A stretch of DNA of 64,000 bases from Actinospica sp035552695 (GCF_035552695.1 NZ_DASZKT010000230.1:44859-108858), one strand, 5' to 3'. Shown: positions 46,592-55,997, counted from the stretch's first letter. Translations and numbers: made by a program. Notes: a model not told the origin generated them from the sequence alone.

Positions 46592-47302
46592 GTGACCCTC
46601 ACCCACGACCCCGGTAGACCCGTCGCGCCCCCGAGATCCCGCACCGTCGAGGCCGTGGTCTTCGACGTCGGGGAGACCCTCGTCGACGAGACCGTCGAGT
46701 ACCACGGCTGGGCCGACTGGCTCGGCGTGCCCCGGCACACCTTCTCCGCCGTCTTCGGCGGGGTGGTCCGCACCGGACGCGACCACCTGGAGGCCTTCGA
46801 GTACTTCAGACCCGGCTTCGACCTGGAGCGCGAGCGACTCGCCCGCGCCGAGGCCGGACGCCCCGAGGGCTACAGCGAGCGGGACTTCTACCCGGACGCC
46901 CGGCCCGCCCTCTCCGCGTTGCACGAGGCCGGGTACCTGGTGCTGATCGCGGCGAACCAGACCAGGCAGTCGCACCGCAAGCTCGAGTCGATGAACCTGC
47001 CGGTCGACCTGGTCACCACCTCGGACACCTGGGGCATCAGCAAGCCCGATCCGCGGTTCTTCGAGAAGGTCATCGAGGTCTGCCGGGAACTGCGCCCGGG
47101 CCTGGAGGCCGGGCAGATCTGCTACGTCGGCGACCGGCTCGACAACGACATGCGTCCGGCGTGGGAGGCGGGCCTGCGGACCGCGCACATCCGGCGCGGT
47201 CCCTGGGGCTACCTGCACGGCGAGCATCCGGATCTGGTCGCCAAGGCCGATTTCCGGCTCGAGTCGCTCGGCGAGCTGCCCGCGCTGCTGTCCGAGCAGT
47301 AG
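46592..47302 (+). CDS. HAD-superfamily hydrolase
   Basis: This 236-residue HAD phosphatase has motif I VFDVGETLVDET, in which the second aspartate of DxD is replaced by glycine, as in some subclass IA members. Motif II is LIAANQT, motif III is SKPDPRFFEKV and motif IV is YVGDRLDNDM. The cap insert contains FEYFRPGFDLERER. GTG 46592 is set by AAGGAGA six bases before it; longer frames run through the hairpin region. The substrate is unknown. It is monocistronic, upstream of the GlnX cluster. Confidence 0.87.
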   Translation: MTLTHDPGRPVAPPRSRTVEAVVFDVGETLVDETVEYHGWADWLGVPRHTFSAVFGGVVRTGRDHLEAFEYFRPGFDLERERLARAEAGRPEGYSERDFYPDARPALSALHEAGYLVLIAANQTRQSHRKLESMNLPVDLVTTSDTWGISKPDPRFFEKVIEVCRELRPGLEAGQICYVGDRLDNDMRPAWEAGLRTAHIRRGPWGYLHGEHPDLVAKADFRLESLGELPALLSEQ

Positions 47303-47414
47303 CGGACGGCGGTAGCGAGCGCGGCAGCGAACCCGCTGCGAGCGCGCCATCCAGGCCACGGCTTGATTAGAGTGTCCACCGAGTGAATTGATTTCATACA
47401 GGTGGGGGCTGGCT

Positions 47415-48707
47415 GTGGCTGTGGCGATGGCGCGACGGATACGGATGACGGGCGCGTCCCCGGGGCGGAGCTCCCGCCTCGAAACTCCCTCCCGGCTCTG
47501 GCTGCTGCTGGTGGCGGCCGTGGCGGCGGTCCTCACGGTCGGATTGGTCGCCGGCTTCAGCCTCGCCGGGCGGGAGTCCTCCGCCTCGCGCACCGCGCAC
47601 GAGACCGAACTGCTCTACACCGAGGTGCAGAACCTCTCCTACAGCCTCGCCGACGCCAACGCGACGGCGGCCACGGCCCTGCTGATCGGCCCGGAGACCC
47701 CGGGCCAGTTCACCTCGCGGTACAACGACGACATCACCCAGGCGGAGGACCTGCTCGCCGCGGCCTCGCAGCGGGTGACCGGCGACGCGTACGCCTCCGA
47801 GCAGCTGAGATCCGTCGCCGAGCAACTGCCCGCGTACGCCGGCATGATCGGCCAGGCGCTCGCCGAGAACCGGCTCGGCTACCCGGTCGCGGGCGCGTAC
47901 CTGCGGCAGGCCTCTGAGCTGCTGACCGGCTCGATGCTCGTCGAGACCAGGCACGTGGTGACCGAGCAGCAGGGCGCGACCAGCGGCGGGCTCGGTTCGT
48001 CCACCGCCTTCCCGTGGTGGGAGTTCGTCCTCGGCGTGCTCGCGATCGCCGCGCTGTGGGCGGTCTCCCGGCGCATCGCGGGCATCTCGCGGCGACGGCT
48101 CAACCTCGGCCTGCTCGGTGCGGCCCTGTCGGTGGTCGTCCTGCTCGTCTGGAGCCTCTACGCCGCCGGCGCCGTCGGGCTCGAGGGGAACAGCGCGCGC
48201 ACCGACTACATGGGCCTGGCCGCGGCGCAGACGCAGACCTCAGAGCTCTCCCTCGCCGAGACGTACGTCGCGCTGCAGCAGATCGACCGCGGCGAGGATC
48301 AGGGGGCTGACGCCAGTGCCGCCGCGTCGGCCCTCGCCGCCGCCAGTCCCGAGAACCGCGGCGATGCCCGGCAGGTGGACGTCGCGAACGCGTACGGCAC
48401 GCTCAACACGTGCGCGCAGAACGTGATCAAGCTCGCGAACGCCGGGAATTATCAGCAGGCGATTACCCAGACCGTGGGCAGCGGCGCGAACGTCGGCGGG
48501 GGCGGCTGCGAGCCGGCCGTCGGCGCGCTGCGCGCGGATCTGCTGAAGGTCGCCGCCATTGATCAGGCGCAGTTCGACCAGGACATGTCCAACGTCGCGT
48601 CGGAGTACGCGGGCGGCGCGGCGTTCCCGCTGGCCCTGGGGATCGGAATCCTGGGTGCGGCGGCCGCGGCCTACGGCGTCAACCGGCGGCTGGCGGAGTT
48701 CCGGTGA
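47415..48707 (+). CDS. glnX: GlnX-like four-helix membrane transducer
   Basis: This 430-residue membrane protein has helices at about 27-50, 187-210, 217-245 and 400-424, with two extracytoplasmic helical domains between them. This topology, and a GlnH-like lipoprotein and PknG following directly, match mycobacterial glnX-glnH-pknG, in which GlnX relays aspartate/glutamate binding to PknG. Sequence similarity alone would not have identified it. The start is taken as GTG 47415 after GGTGGGGG; GTG 47421 and ATG 47427 are alternatives. The stop overlaps a GTG just ahead of the GlnH start. Confidence 0.75.
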   Translation: MAVAMARRIRMTGASPGRSSRLETPSRLWLLLVAAVAAVLTVGLVAGFSLAGRESSASRTAHETELLYTEVQNLSYSLADANATAATALLIGPETPGQFTSRYNDDITQAEDLLAAASQRVTGDAYASEQLRSVAEQLPAYAGMIGQALAENRLGYPVAGAYLRQASELLTGSMLVETRHVVTEQQGATSGGLGSSTAFPWWEFVLGVLAIAALWAVSRRIAGISRRRLNLGLLGAALSVVVLLVWSLYAAGAVGLEGNSARTDYMGLAAAQTQTSELSLAETYVALQQIDRGEDQGADASAAASALAAASPENRGDARQVDVANAYGTLNTCAQNVIKLANAGNYQQAITQTVGSGANVGGGGCEPAVGALRADLLKVAAIDQAQFDQDMSNVASEYAGGAAFPLALGIGILGAAAAAYGVNRRLAEFR

Positions 48708-48724
48708 TCTCCGAGGGGAAGACA

Positions 48725-49681
48725 ATGAGACGGATATCGAGGGCTCTCGGTGTGACGGTGCTGGCACTGGCCACGGTCAGCGCGTGCGCCGATCCCGGCA
48801 CGGGCTTCACCTCCGCGCAGCCCAGCGCGCCCGCCGGGGCCTTCGGCGCCACGGCTCCGCCCGCGCCGCCGGCCGCGAGCAGCGGGAGCTGCAATGTGTA
48901 CGCCTCGTCGCCGGCGCCGTCCGCGAGCGACGCCACCGGCAAGGACGTCGCCGCGATCAAGAGCCGGGGCGTCTTGAAGGTGGGCGTCGCGGCCGACCAG
49001 TACCTGACCGGGTATCTCGGCTCGGACGGCGTCGAGCAGGGCTTCGACATCGACCTGGCGCACGCGATCGCCCAGGCGCTGTTCGGCAACCCGAACGCCG
49101 TGCAGTTCGTCGCGCTCAGCACCGACAGGCGCATCCCGGACCTCACGGCGCCGACCACCGTGGACATGGTCATCGACACCATGACCATCACCTGCGACCG
49201 GCTCAGCAAGGTCGGCTTCTCCGCGGTCTACTACAACGCGAGCCAGAAGGTGCTGGTGGAGAAGGGTTCCGGGTACCAGAGCCTGGCGGACCTCGGCGGC
49301 AAGAACGTATGCGCGCAGTCCGGCTCCACCTCGATCTCGCTGATCCAGCACGCCGCCTCGAAGCCGGTCGCGATCCAGGTCACCGACATCAGCGACTGCC
49401 TGGTGCTGCTGGAGGAGAACAAGGTCTCCGCGATCTCCACCGACGACACCATCCTCGCGGGTCTCGCGCAGCAGGATCCCAACCTCGAGGTGCTCCCCGC
49501 CGCGCTGGAGACCGAGCCCTACGGCATCGCCGTGCCGCACGGGGAGACCGATCTGGAGGGCTATGTCAACGGCGTGCTAGCGCACTACGAGGCGGACGGG
49601 GGTTGGGCCGCGTCGTACTCGCACTGGTTCGCCGGAAGCCTGGGAGCCGCCAACCCGCCCGGTGCGCGATACTCGAACTAG
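48725..49681 (+). CDS. glnH: GlnH-like amino-acid-binding lipoprotein
   Basis: This 318-residue solute-binding protein of the polar amino-acid family has a lipoprotein signal ending VSAC (lipobox cysteine near residue 22), a Pro/Ala-rich spacer, then the binding fold: LKVGVAADQYLTGYLG, GFDIDLAHAIAQALFG, VDMVIDTMTITCDR and EPYGIAVPHG. No ABC permease or ATPase is nearby, so it is probably a sensor subunit for GlnX rather than a transporter part. ATG 48725 follows GAGGGGAAG; an upstream GTG (48704) overlaps the glnX stop. Confidence 0.88.
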   Translation: MRRISRALGVTVLALATVSACADPGTGFTSAQPSAPAGAFGATAPPAPPAASSGSCNVYASSPAPSASDATGKDVAAIKSRGVLKVGVAADQYLTGYLGSDGVEQGFDIDLAHAIAQALFGNPNAVQFVALSTDRRIPDLTAPTTVDMVIDTMTITCDRLSKVGFSAVYYNASQKVLVEKGSGYQSLADLGGKNVCAQSGSTSISLIQHAASKPVAIQVTDISDCLVLLEENKVSAISTDDTILAGLAQQDPNLEVLPAALETEPYGIAVPHGETDLEGYVNGVLAHYEADGGWAASYSHWFAGSLGAANPPGARYSN

Positions 49682-49717
49682 ACAGCGTCGACCGCCCCAG
49701 CACGAGCCCGAGGACGC

Positions 49718-50965
49718 ATGCCGCAGTACGCAGAATTCAGCCCGCTCGTCCCGCTCACCCGGGACAACGTGGACGGGGAGCTCGCCCGGCTCGATGCCGA
49801 CGCCGGGCGGGTCTCGGACGCGCTCGTCGAGCTGACCGAGTACAACTCCTACAAGCTGCTGGAGAGCGCGCCGCTGTCCGGCACGACCGCGCAGCGCTGG
49901 CAGCGGGTGAGCACGAAGATCGCGGCGCTCTGGGACGACTACACCGCGTACCAGGACGTGCTGAACCGGGCCAGGGAGATCCGCGGGCGCCGGGTCAAGC
50001 CGCGGCCCGAGGACCTGGCCGCGATCACGAAGCTGGTGCGCGGGCCGTCGATCACCCTCTCCACGAAGTCCGTCGCCCTGTCCGAGCGCACCCTGCTCGG
50101 CCCCTCGGCGATCTCGGAGACCGCGACGCTGACCGAGACGCTGCACCGGATGGACACCGAGTACCAGCTCGCCGCCGACTTCATCGCGCAGGCCGAGGAG
50201 GCCTGGAACCGGCTGTTCGCGGCGGCCGACCCGGTGCAGGAGCGGCTCAAGCGGCTCGGCGAGACGGCCCGCGGCATCGGCGACCGCTCGGTGAACACGG
50301 CCGTCGCCGGGCTCATCGACGGCTACTCGGCGCTGCGCCGCGAGATCTTCGCCGACCCGCTCGGGCTGAGCGCCGCCGGATCCCCGTTCCCGGGCCGGCT
50401 CGCCGAGATCGACCGGCAGATCGGCGTCGTCGCCGAGGCCGCCGCGCACCAGGCCGACCTGCGCGCCGACTACGACCGCGGCACCGAGCACCTGCGTCAG
50501 CTGGTGGAGCGGGTCGACCAGGTCGAGGCGGGCCAGCGCACCGTCGCGCAGACCGTCCGCGACAAAATCCTGATAGAGAATCTCCCGGCGTTCACCACCC
50601 AGGCGCCCGCGCTGCGGGCCCGGCTCGCCGCCCTCGACGCCCTGCGCGTGCAGGGCCAGTGGGCGCGGCTGGCCACCGAGGCCGGCATCCTGGCCGACGC
50701 GCTCGACGCCGCCCTGGCAGCGGCCGCGAAGGTCGAGAAACTCATGTCCGGCCTGCTGGAACGGCGCGAGGAACTCCGCGGCAGGCTGCAGGCCTACCGG
50801 GTCCGCGCGGCCCGCAAGGGGGCGGCGGAGAGCCAGCCCCTTGAGGCGTACTATCAGACCGCCCGTGAGCTGCTGTGGACCAAACCCTGCGACCTCGCGG
50901 CGGCCACGCGTGCGCTCGGCGTGTACCAGAAGGCAGTGCTCGCTCTTGATCAACCGCAGTCCTGA
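49718..50965 (+). CDS. Alpha-helical coiled-coil protein of the PknG cluster, unknown function
   Basis: This 415-residue soluble protein has no recognised domain. It is almost entirely helical with heptad-like Leu/Ala spacing, for example ELARLDADAGRVSDALVEL, ERLKRLGETARGIGD and LRQLVERVDQVEAGQ, and it lacks cysteines, signal peptide or membrane helices. The N-terminus (PQYAEFSPLVPLTRDNVDGELARL) looks conserved. Its position 36 bases after glnH and just before pknG suggests a scaffold or adaptor joining the membrane sensor to the kinase. That is inference. Confidence 0.75.
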   Translation: MPQYAEFSPLVPLTRDNVDGELARLDADAGRVSDALVELTEYNSYKLLESAPLSGTTAQRWQRVSTKIAALWDDYTAYQDVLNRAREIRGRRVKPRPEDLAAITKLVRGPSITLSTKSVALSERTLLGPSAISETATLTETLHRMDTEYQLAADFIAQAEEAWNRLFAAADPVQERLKRLGETARGIGDRSVNTAVAGLIDGYSALRREIFADPLGLSAAGSPFPGRLAEIDRQIGVVAEAAAHQADLRADYDRGTEHLRQLVERVDQVEAGQRTVAQTVRDKILIENLPAFTTQAPALRARLAALDALRVQGQWARLATEAGILADALDAALAAAAKVEKLMSGLLERREELRGRLQAYRVRAARKGAAESQPLEAYYQTARELLWTKPCDLAAATRALGVYQKAVLALDQPQS

Positions 50966-50999
50966 TCACGAGCCACGCACTAAATCGGGGAGGAATGGA

Positions 51000-53393
51000 A
51001 TGATGGCTGGTATGCGGTGCACCCGGCCCGGTTGTGGCGGAACGATCCTCGACGGCTACTGCGACACCTGCGGCCTCGCGGCCAAGGCACCTGCCCCGAC
51101 GGCGACGGCGACAGTGAAAGCCCCGCCCGCGGCGGACCTGTGCACCAGGCCGGGCTGCGGCGGAACGATCGCGGACGGCTACTGCGACACCTGCGGTCTG
51201 GCCGCGAAGGGCGGCGGCATCGGCGTGCCCGCGCAGGCCACCGGCCGGGAAACCTCGGGCCGCACCTCGTCCTCGCTGTCCGCGCGCGGCTCCGGGCGCA
51301 CCTCGACCGGCCGCACCCGCGGCTCCGCGCTGTCCGCCCGCGCGACCAGCCACGGCAGCGGATCGACCCGCGGTTCGCGCAGCACCGGCCGCGGCGGCCT
51401 CGGCCTGGGCATCGTGGAGATCCCCAGCATCGAGTACCGCGACCCGAGCGAGGCCGTGCTCGAGAACCCCGAGGTGCCCGAGCACAAGCGCTACTGCTCG
51501 AACTGCGGCAAGCCGGTCGGCCGCGGCAAGAACGGCCACCCGGGGCGCACCAAGGGCTTCTGCGCCTTCGACCGCACGTCCTACGACTTCGAGCCGAAGC
51601 TCGTCGAGGGCGACCTGGTGGCCGGGCAGTACGAGGTGCTCGGCTGCATCGCGCACGGCGGCCTCGGCTGGATCTACCTGGCCAGAGACCTCAACGTCTC
51701 CGGCCGTTGGGTGGCGCTCAAGGGCCTGCTGGACACCGGGGACGAGGCCGCGCTGGCCGCCGCCGTGGCCGAGCGGCAGTTCCTCGCCGAGGTCGAGCAC
51801 CCGAACATCGTCAAGATCTACAACTTCGTGCAGCACGACGGCGGCGACTACATCGTCATGGAGTACGTCGGCGGCAAGTCGCTCAAGCAGATCGCGCTGG
51901 ACTACAAGGACACCAACGTCGGGCAGTCGCTGCCGCTGGCCCAGGTGCTCGCCTTCGCCATCGAGATCCTGCCGGCCTTCGGCTACCTGCACTCGATCGG
52001 CCTGCTCTACAACGACTTCAAGCCGGACAACATCATCCAGTCCGAGGAGCAGCTCAAGCTGATCGACCTCGGCGCGGTGATGGCCTTCGACGACCAGGAG
52101 TCGGACATCTACAGCACCGAGGGCTACAAGGCGCCGGAGCTGGAGACGGACGGGCCGAGCGTCGAATCAGACCTCTACACCGTCGGCCGGATGCTGGCCG
52201 TGCTGGCCTTCGACTTCAAGGGCTACCAGCGCGACTTCGCCTACAAGCTGCCGAACCGCGAGTCCGTCCCGGTGCTGCATCGCTTCGAGTCCTTCGACCG
52301 GGCGCTGCGCCGGGCCACGAACCCGAAGCGGGAGCGGCGCTTCTCCTCGGCCGCCGAGATGGCCATCCAGCTCACCGGCGTGCTGCGCGAGGTCGTGGCC
52401 CTGGAGCGCGGCGACCAGCAGCCCGCGGTCTCCACGCTGTTCACCACCGAGCGGTACTCGGGCGGCACCGAGGGCGTGACCCATGCAGACGCGCCGACCA
52501 GCGCGCAGCTGGCCGCCGCGCTGCCGCTGCCGCTGCCGGATCCGAGCGACCCCAACTTCGGGTATCTCAACACCCTGGGCGGCCGGGCGGACCAGATCAT
52601 CAGGGTCCTGGGAGAGCTGCGCAGCCCGACGCCCGAGGTGCACTACCGCGTCGTGCGCGCCGCGATCGAGATCGGCAACTTCGACGAGGCGCAGCGGCGG
52701 CTCGGCAAGATCGCCGCGGTCGACGCGTTCGACTGGCGGGTCGGCTGGTACCAGGGCATGATCGCGCTCTGCCGAGGGGACGGGCTCGAGGCGCGGGCCG
52801 AGTTCGAGGAGTGCTACGCGGAGCTGCCCGGCGAGCTCGCGCCCAAGCTGGGCATCGCGATCGCCGCCGAGCAGGCCGGGCAGCTGTCCGACGCGCTGCG
52901 CTACTACCAGCTGGTGTGGAGCGTGGACCGGTCCTATGTGACCGCGGCCTTCGCCCTGGCCCGGCTGCGGATCGGCGCCAAGGACCACGCGGGCGCGGTG
53001 GAGGTGCTCGGCCAGATCCCGGAGATCGCCATCCAGCGCACCTCGGCCGAGGTCGCGGCCGTGCGCGCGCGGCTGGACTCCCCTGGATTCGCCGACTGGG
53101 CCGACCCGGCCGAGCTGGCCCGGCTGGGCGAGCGGGTCGAGGCGCTCGGCCTGGACGGCGAGATGCACGAGTCGCTGGTGTGCGAGGTGCTCGACGGGGC
53201 GCTGACCTGGCGGCTGCACGACGCGGCGACCGTCGCCGACCGCACGCTGTTCGGCGCCGCGCTCACCGAGGACGGGCTGCGCGGCGCGCTGGAGCACTCG
53301 TACCGGACCCGGGCGCGGATGGCGCAGAGCCGCTCCGGCCGGATCGCGATGGTCGACTCCGCCAACCAGGTCCGGCCGCGGACGTGGGTGTGA
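51000..53393 (+). CDS. pknG: PknG-type serine/threonine protein kinase with extra zinc ribbons
   Basis: This 797-residue soluble kinase has two nearly identical N-terminal zinc ribbons (C7/C12/C21/C24 and C48/C53/C62/C65, each ending DGYCDTCG), then a Ser/Arg/Gly-rich linker. A rubredoxin-like segment follows (C166, C169, C188), with D191 where mycobacterial PknG has its fourth cysteine. The kinase domain has GCIAHGGLGWIYLA, the lysine in VALKGLL, catalytic YNDFKPDNII and LIDLGAV in place of DFG. A C-terminal TPR domain completes it. ATG 51000 or 51003 follows GGGGAGG. Confidence 0.95.
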   Translation: MMAGMRCTRPGCGGTILDGYCDTCGLAAKAPAPTATATVKAPPAADLCTRPGCGGTIADGYCDTCGLAAKGGGIGVPAQATGRETSGRTSSSLSARGSGRTSTGRTRGSALSARATSHGSGSTRGSRSTGRGGLGLGIVEIPSIEYRDPSEAVLENPEVPEHKRYCSNCGKPVGRGKNGHPGRTKGFCAFDRTSYDFEPKLVEGDLVAGQYEVLGCIAHGGLGWIYLARDLNVSGRWVALKGLLDTGDEAALAAAVAERQFLAEVEHPNIVKIYNFVQHDGGDYIVMEYVGGKSLKQIALDYKDTNVGQSLPLAQVLAFAIEILPAFGYLHSIGLLYNDFKPDNIIQSEEQLKLIDLGAVMAFDDQESDIYSTEGYKAPELETDGPSVESDLYTVGRMLAVLAFDFKGYQRDFAYKLPNRESVPVLHRFESFDRALRRATNPKRERRFSSAAEMAIQLTGVLREVVALERGDQQPAVSTLFTTERYSGGTEGVTHADAPTSAQLAAALPLPLPDPSDPNFGYLNTLGGRADQIIRVLGELRSPTPEVHYRVVRAAIEIGNFDEAQRRLGKIAAVDAFDWRVGWYQGMIALCRGDGLEARAEFEECYAELPGELAPKLGIAIAAEQAGQLSDALRYYQLVWSVDRSYVTAAFALARLRIGAKDHAGAVEVLGQIPEIAIQRTSAEVAAVRARLDSPGFADWADPAELARLGERVEALGLDGEMHESLVCEVLDGALTWRLHDAATVADRTLFGAALTEDGLRGALEHSYRTRARMAQSRSGRIAMVDSANQVRPRTWV

Positions 53394-53404
53394 CCATGGA
53401 CCGC

Positions 53405-53440
53405 GCCAACCGTGTCGTAGGACCCCGGACGTGGGTGTAG
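53405..53440 (+). repeat. Imperfect duplication of the pknG 3' end
   Basis: GCCAACC and CGGACGTGGGTGT from the last pknG codons (53361 and 53379-53391) recur at 53405 and 53426-53438, 44-47 bases downstream. The copy forms a 14-codon frame ending GPRTWV and a stop, echoing the kinase end RPRTWV. Confidence 0.7.
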
Positions 53441-53452
53441 TCATGACAGCTC

Positions 53453-54613
53453 ATGAATAAGGACGTGGACGTGACAGAGTCCGAACAGCCGGAGCCGGCC
53501 GCGGCGGGCCTCGACGAGACCCTCGCCGAGACGGTCGAGTCGCCGACCGCCGAGCCGGGGCCGGCCTGGCCGAGCTGCCCGTCCTGCGGGGCCGAGGTCG
53601 CGCCCGAGGACGGCTACTGCGAGGAGTGCGGTGCCGACCTGCTGGTACGCCGCTCCGAACCGGTGGCGCCGACGGGCGGCCCCTGCCGCACCGCGGACTG
53701 CGCCGGCGAGTCGTTCACCGACGGGTACTGCGACGTGTGCGGCACCCCGGAGCCGGACCCGCGCGACCACTACGAGCGCGACCTCGGCGCGGTGGCCGGC
53801 GTCACCGACCGCGGCCTGCGGCACTCGCGCAACGAGGACGACATGGCCTTCGCGGTCATCGGCGCCACCGGCGAGGCGCCGACCGTCGTCGCGGTGGTCT
53901 GCGACGGCGTGTCCACCTCCTACAAGCCGGAGACGGCCTCGGCCACCGCCGTGCACACCGCGCGCGAGCACCTGGTGCTGGCGCTGCGCCGCGGCGAGGA
54001 TCCGCAGTCGGCCACCCTCGGCGCCTTCGAGCAGGCGCACAAGGCCGTGGTCGCGCTGCCCTCCGACCCCACGGACGCGGCCAACGGCCGGGCCAGCACC
54101 ATGGTCTCGGTGGTCGCCTCGGAGCACGGGATCACCGTCGGCTGGGTCGGCGACGCCCGGGTCTACTGGCTGGATCAGAATCCTGAGGATTCCCTCGTGC
54201 TGACCCTGGACGACTCCTGGGCGGGCCGGATGATCGCGGACGGCACGCTCACCGAGGAGGAGGCGTTCAAGTCCCCGCTCGCGCACACCATCCTGCGCTG
54301 GCTCGGCCCCGGCGCCCCCGAGGAGCCTGCCAACCTGCGCGTCTTCCTGCCCGAGGGCCCGGGCCTGGTGCTCGCCTGCAGCGACGGTCTGTGGAATTAC
54401 CTCCCGGCCGCGGCGGACCTGGCCAGGGTCGCCGCCGGCGGCTTCGGCGGGCTGCTGCCCGCCGCGTCCGCGCTGACCGCCGTCGCCCTGGAGGGCGGCG
54501 GCCACGACAACATCACCGCCGTGCTCGCGCCCTGGCCCACGCGGCATCCGGAGCCGGCCGGCGGGGAGCCGACCGGCGAGATCAGCAGCCTGAGTGAGGG
54601 GATCCAGTCGTGA
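53453..54613 (+). CDS. PP2C serine/threonine phosphatase with two zinc ribbons
   Basis: This 386-residue metal-dependent phosphatase probably reverses PknG phosphorylation. The N-terminus has two ribbons: CPSCGAEVAPEDGYCEECG and CRTADCAGESFTDGYCDVCG. The PP2C domain shows RHSRNEDDMAF, VVCDGVSTSYK, GWVGDARVYW, ACSDGLWNYLP and GGHDNITAVLA, supplying the metal-binding aspartates. The start is taken as ATG 53453; GTG 53465 or 53471 after AAGGA is equally possible and would remove four to six residues. Its stop overlaps the start of micro-ORF element copy B. Confidence 0.92.
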   Translation: MNKDVDVTESEQPEPAAAGLDETLAETVESPTAEPGPAWPSCPSCGAEVAPEDGYCEECGADLLVRRSEPVAPTGGPCRTADCAGESFTDGYCDVCGTPEPDPRDHYERDLGAVAGVTDRGLRHSRNEDDMAFAVIGATGEAPTVVAVVCDGVSTSYKPETASATAVHTAREHLVLALRRGEDPQSATLGAFEQAHKAVVALPSDPTDAANGRASTMVSVVASEHGITVGWVGDARVYWLDQNPEDSLVLTLDDSWAGRMIADGTLTEEEAFKSPLAHTILRWLGPGAPEEPANLRVFLPEGPGLVLACSDGLWNYLPAAADLARVAAGGFGGLLPAASALTAVALEGGGHDNITAVLAPWPTRHPEPAGGEPTGEISSLSEGIQS

Positions 54614-54690
54614 GCGAGCTTGCGAGCGAACCAATGAACACAGTGCCTGCGCGAACGCGCGTCCCGAGCGCCGGCGAGGTGACCGCGTGA
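54610..54690 (+). repeat. 81-base micro-ORF element, copy B (between PP2C and VWA genes)
   Basis: The same element as 5375-5455: a 26-codon frame from GTG 54610 (overlapping the phosphatase stop, GTGA) to TGA 54688-54690 (overlapping the VWA GTG start). The peptide shares 18 of 26 residues with copy A, including VSELASEP, PSA and EV. It fills the whole gap and supplies GCGAGGTG as the downstream ribosome-binding site. Confidence 0.85.
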
Positions 54691-55997
54691 GCGCGCAGCC
54701 GCAGTTCAGCGTCAACGTCTACCAGAACGAGTATCTGTCGGAGGGTGCGGCGGAGGTCAACGCGATCGTCTCGGTGCAGTCCGCGGCGGCCTACGGCGGC
54801 GCGCCGAACACCCGCGCCGCGCAGGTGATCATGGTCGACTGCTCGGGCTCGATGGACTACCCGCCGACCAAGATGTCCGCCGCCCGGCGGGCCACCGAGG
54901 CGGCGATCGACGCGATCCGGGACGGCGTGCCATTCGCCGTCGTCGCCGGCACGCACGTGGCCCGGATGGTCTTCCCCGGCACCGAGTACCTGGTGCCCGC
55001 GGACGCCTCCTCGCGCGCCGCGGCCAAGGCCGCCGTGTCCCGGCTGACCGCGGGCGGCGGCACCGCGATGGGCCAGTGGCTGGCGCTGGCCGACCGGCTT
55101 TTCACCGGCCACGACCAGGCGATCCGGCACGCGATCCTGCTCACCGACGGCAAGGACGAGCACGAGGAGCCCTCGGATCTCGCCGCCGCCCTGTCCCGCT
55201 GCGAGGGCCGGTTCACCTGCGACTGCCGCGGCATCGGCACCGACTGGGTGGTCGCCGAGCTGCGCCGCGTGTCGACGGCGCTGCTCGGCACCGTGGACAT
55301 CGTGGCCGACCCGACCCGGCTCGCCACGGACTTCCAGCAGATCATCGAGCACGCGATGGGCAAGGCGGTCGGCGACGTCCGGCTGCGGCTGTGGGCCCCG
55401 CAGGGCGCGCAGATCAAGTTCGTCAAGCAGGTCGCGCCGCAGATCGTGGATCTCAGCGCTCGACGTGCCCCGGGGCCGAACCCGCTGACCGGCGACTATC
55501 CGACCGGCGCGTGGGGCGCGGAGTCCCGCGACTACCAGGTCTGCGTCCAGGTGCGGCCGGGATCGGTGGGCGACGAGATGCTGGCCGGACGGGTCAGCCT
55601 GGTCTCGGTGGACGGTGCGGGCCAGGCCACCACGCTCGGCCAGGGCCTGGTGAAGGCGACCTGGTCGGACGACATCGCGCAGACCGGCCGGATCGACCGG
55701 ACCGTCGCCGACTACACCGGGCAGACCGAGCTCGCCGACGCGATCCGCGAGGGTCTCGAGGCGCGCAAGAACGGCGACCTGGACACCGCGACGGCCCGCC
55801 TCGGCCGGGCGGTCAAGCTGGCGGCCGAGTCCGGCAACGACGAGACCGCGCTGCTGCTGTCCAAGGTCGTGGACGTGGAGGACCCGGCCACCGGCACCGT
55901 GCGGCTGAAGTCGCGGGTCTCCGACGCCGACGAGATGACCCTGGACACCCGCTCGACCCGCACCGCGCGGGTCGGCAAGAACCGCAATAACGGCTGA
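54687..55997 (+). CDS. Von Willebrand A domain protein
   Basis: This 436-residue VWA protein has a metal-ion-dependent adhesion site: VDCSGSMDYP gives DxSxS, with a threonine in GGGTAMGQW and the aspartate in LLTDGKDEH. The N-terminal FSVNVYQNEYLSEGAAEVNAIV and the C-terminal beta-rich region are shared with VWA proteins that partner PP2C phosphatases and FHA proteins in actinobacteria. It lacks a signal peptide, so it is probably a cytoplasmic binding platform. GTG 54687 is set by the overlap with the micro-ORF element. A 17-base echo of its 3' end follows. Confidence 0.92.
   Translation: MSAQPQFSVNVYQNEYLSEGAAEVNAIVSVQSAAAYGGAPNTRAAQVIMVDCSGSMDYPPTKMSAARRATEAAIDAIRDGVPFAVVAGTHVARMVFPGTEYLVPADASSRAAAKAAVSRLTAGGGTAMGQWLALADRLFTGHDQAIRHAILLTDGKDEHEEPSDLAAALSRCEGRFTCDCRGIGTDWVVAELRRVSTALLGTVDIVADPTRLATDFQQIIEHAMGKAVGDVRLRLWAPQGAQIKFVKQVAPQIVDLSARRAPGPNPLTGDYPTGAWGAESRDYQVCVQVRPGSVGDEMLAGRVSLVSVDGAGQATTLGQGLVKATWSDDIAQTGRIDRTVADYTGQTELADAIREGLEARKNGDLDTATARLGRAVKLAAESGNDETALLLSKVVDVEDPATGTVRLKSRVSDADEMTLDTRSTRTARVGKNRNNG

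Noticed and set aside
47311..47352. AGCGAGCGCGGCAGCGAACC upstream of glnX as a third, decayed micro-ORF element
   Set aside because: Similarity is short, and no reading frame or stop/start overlap survives.
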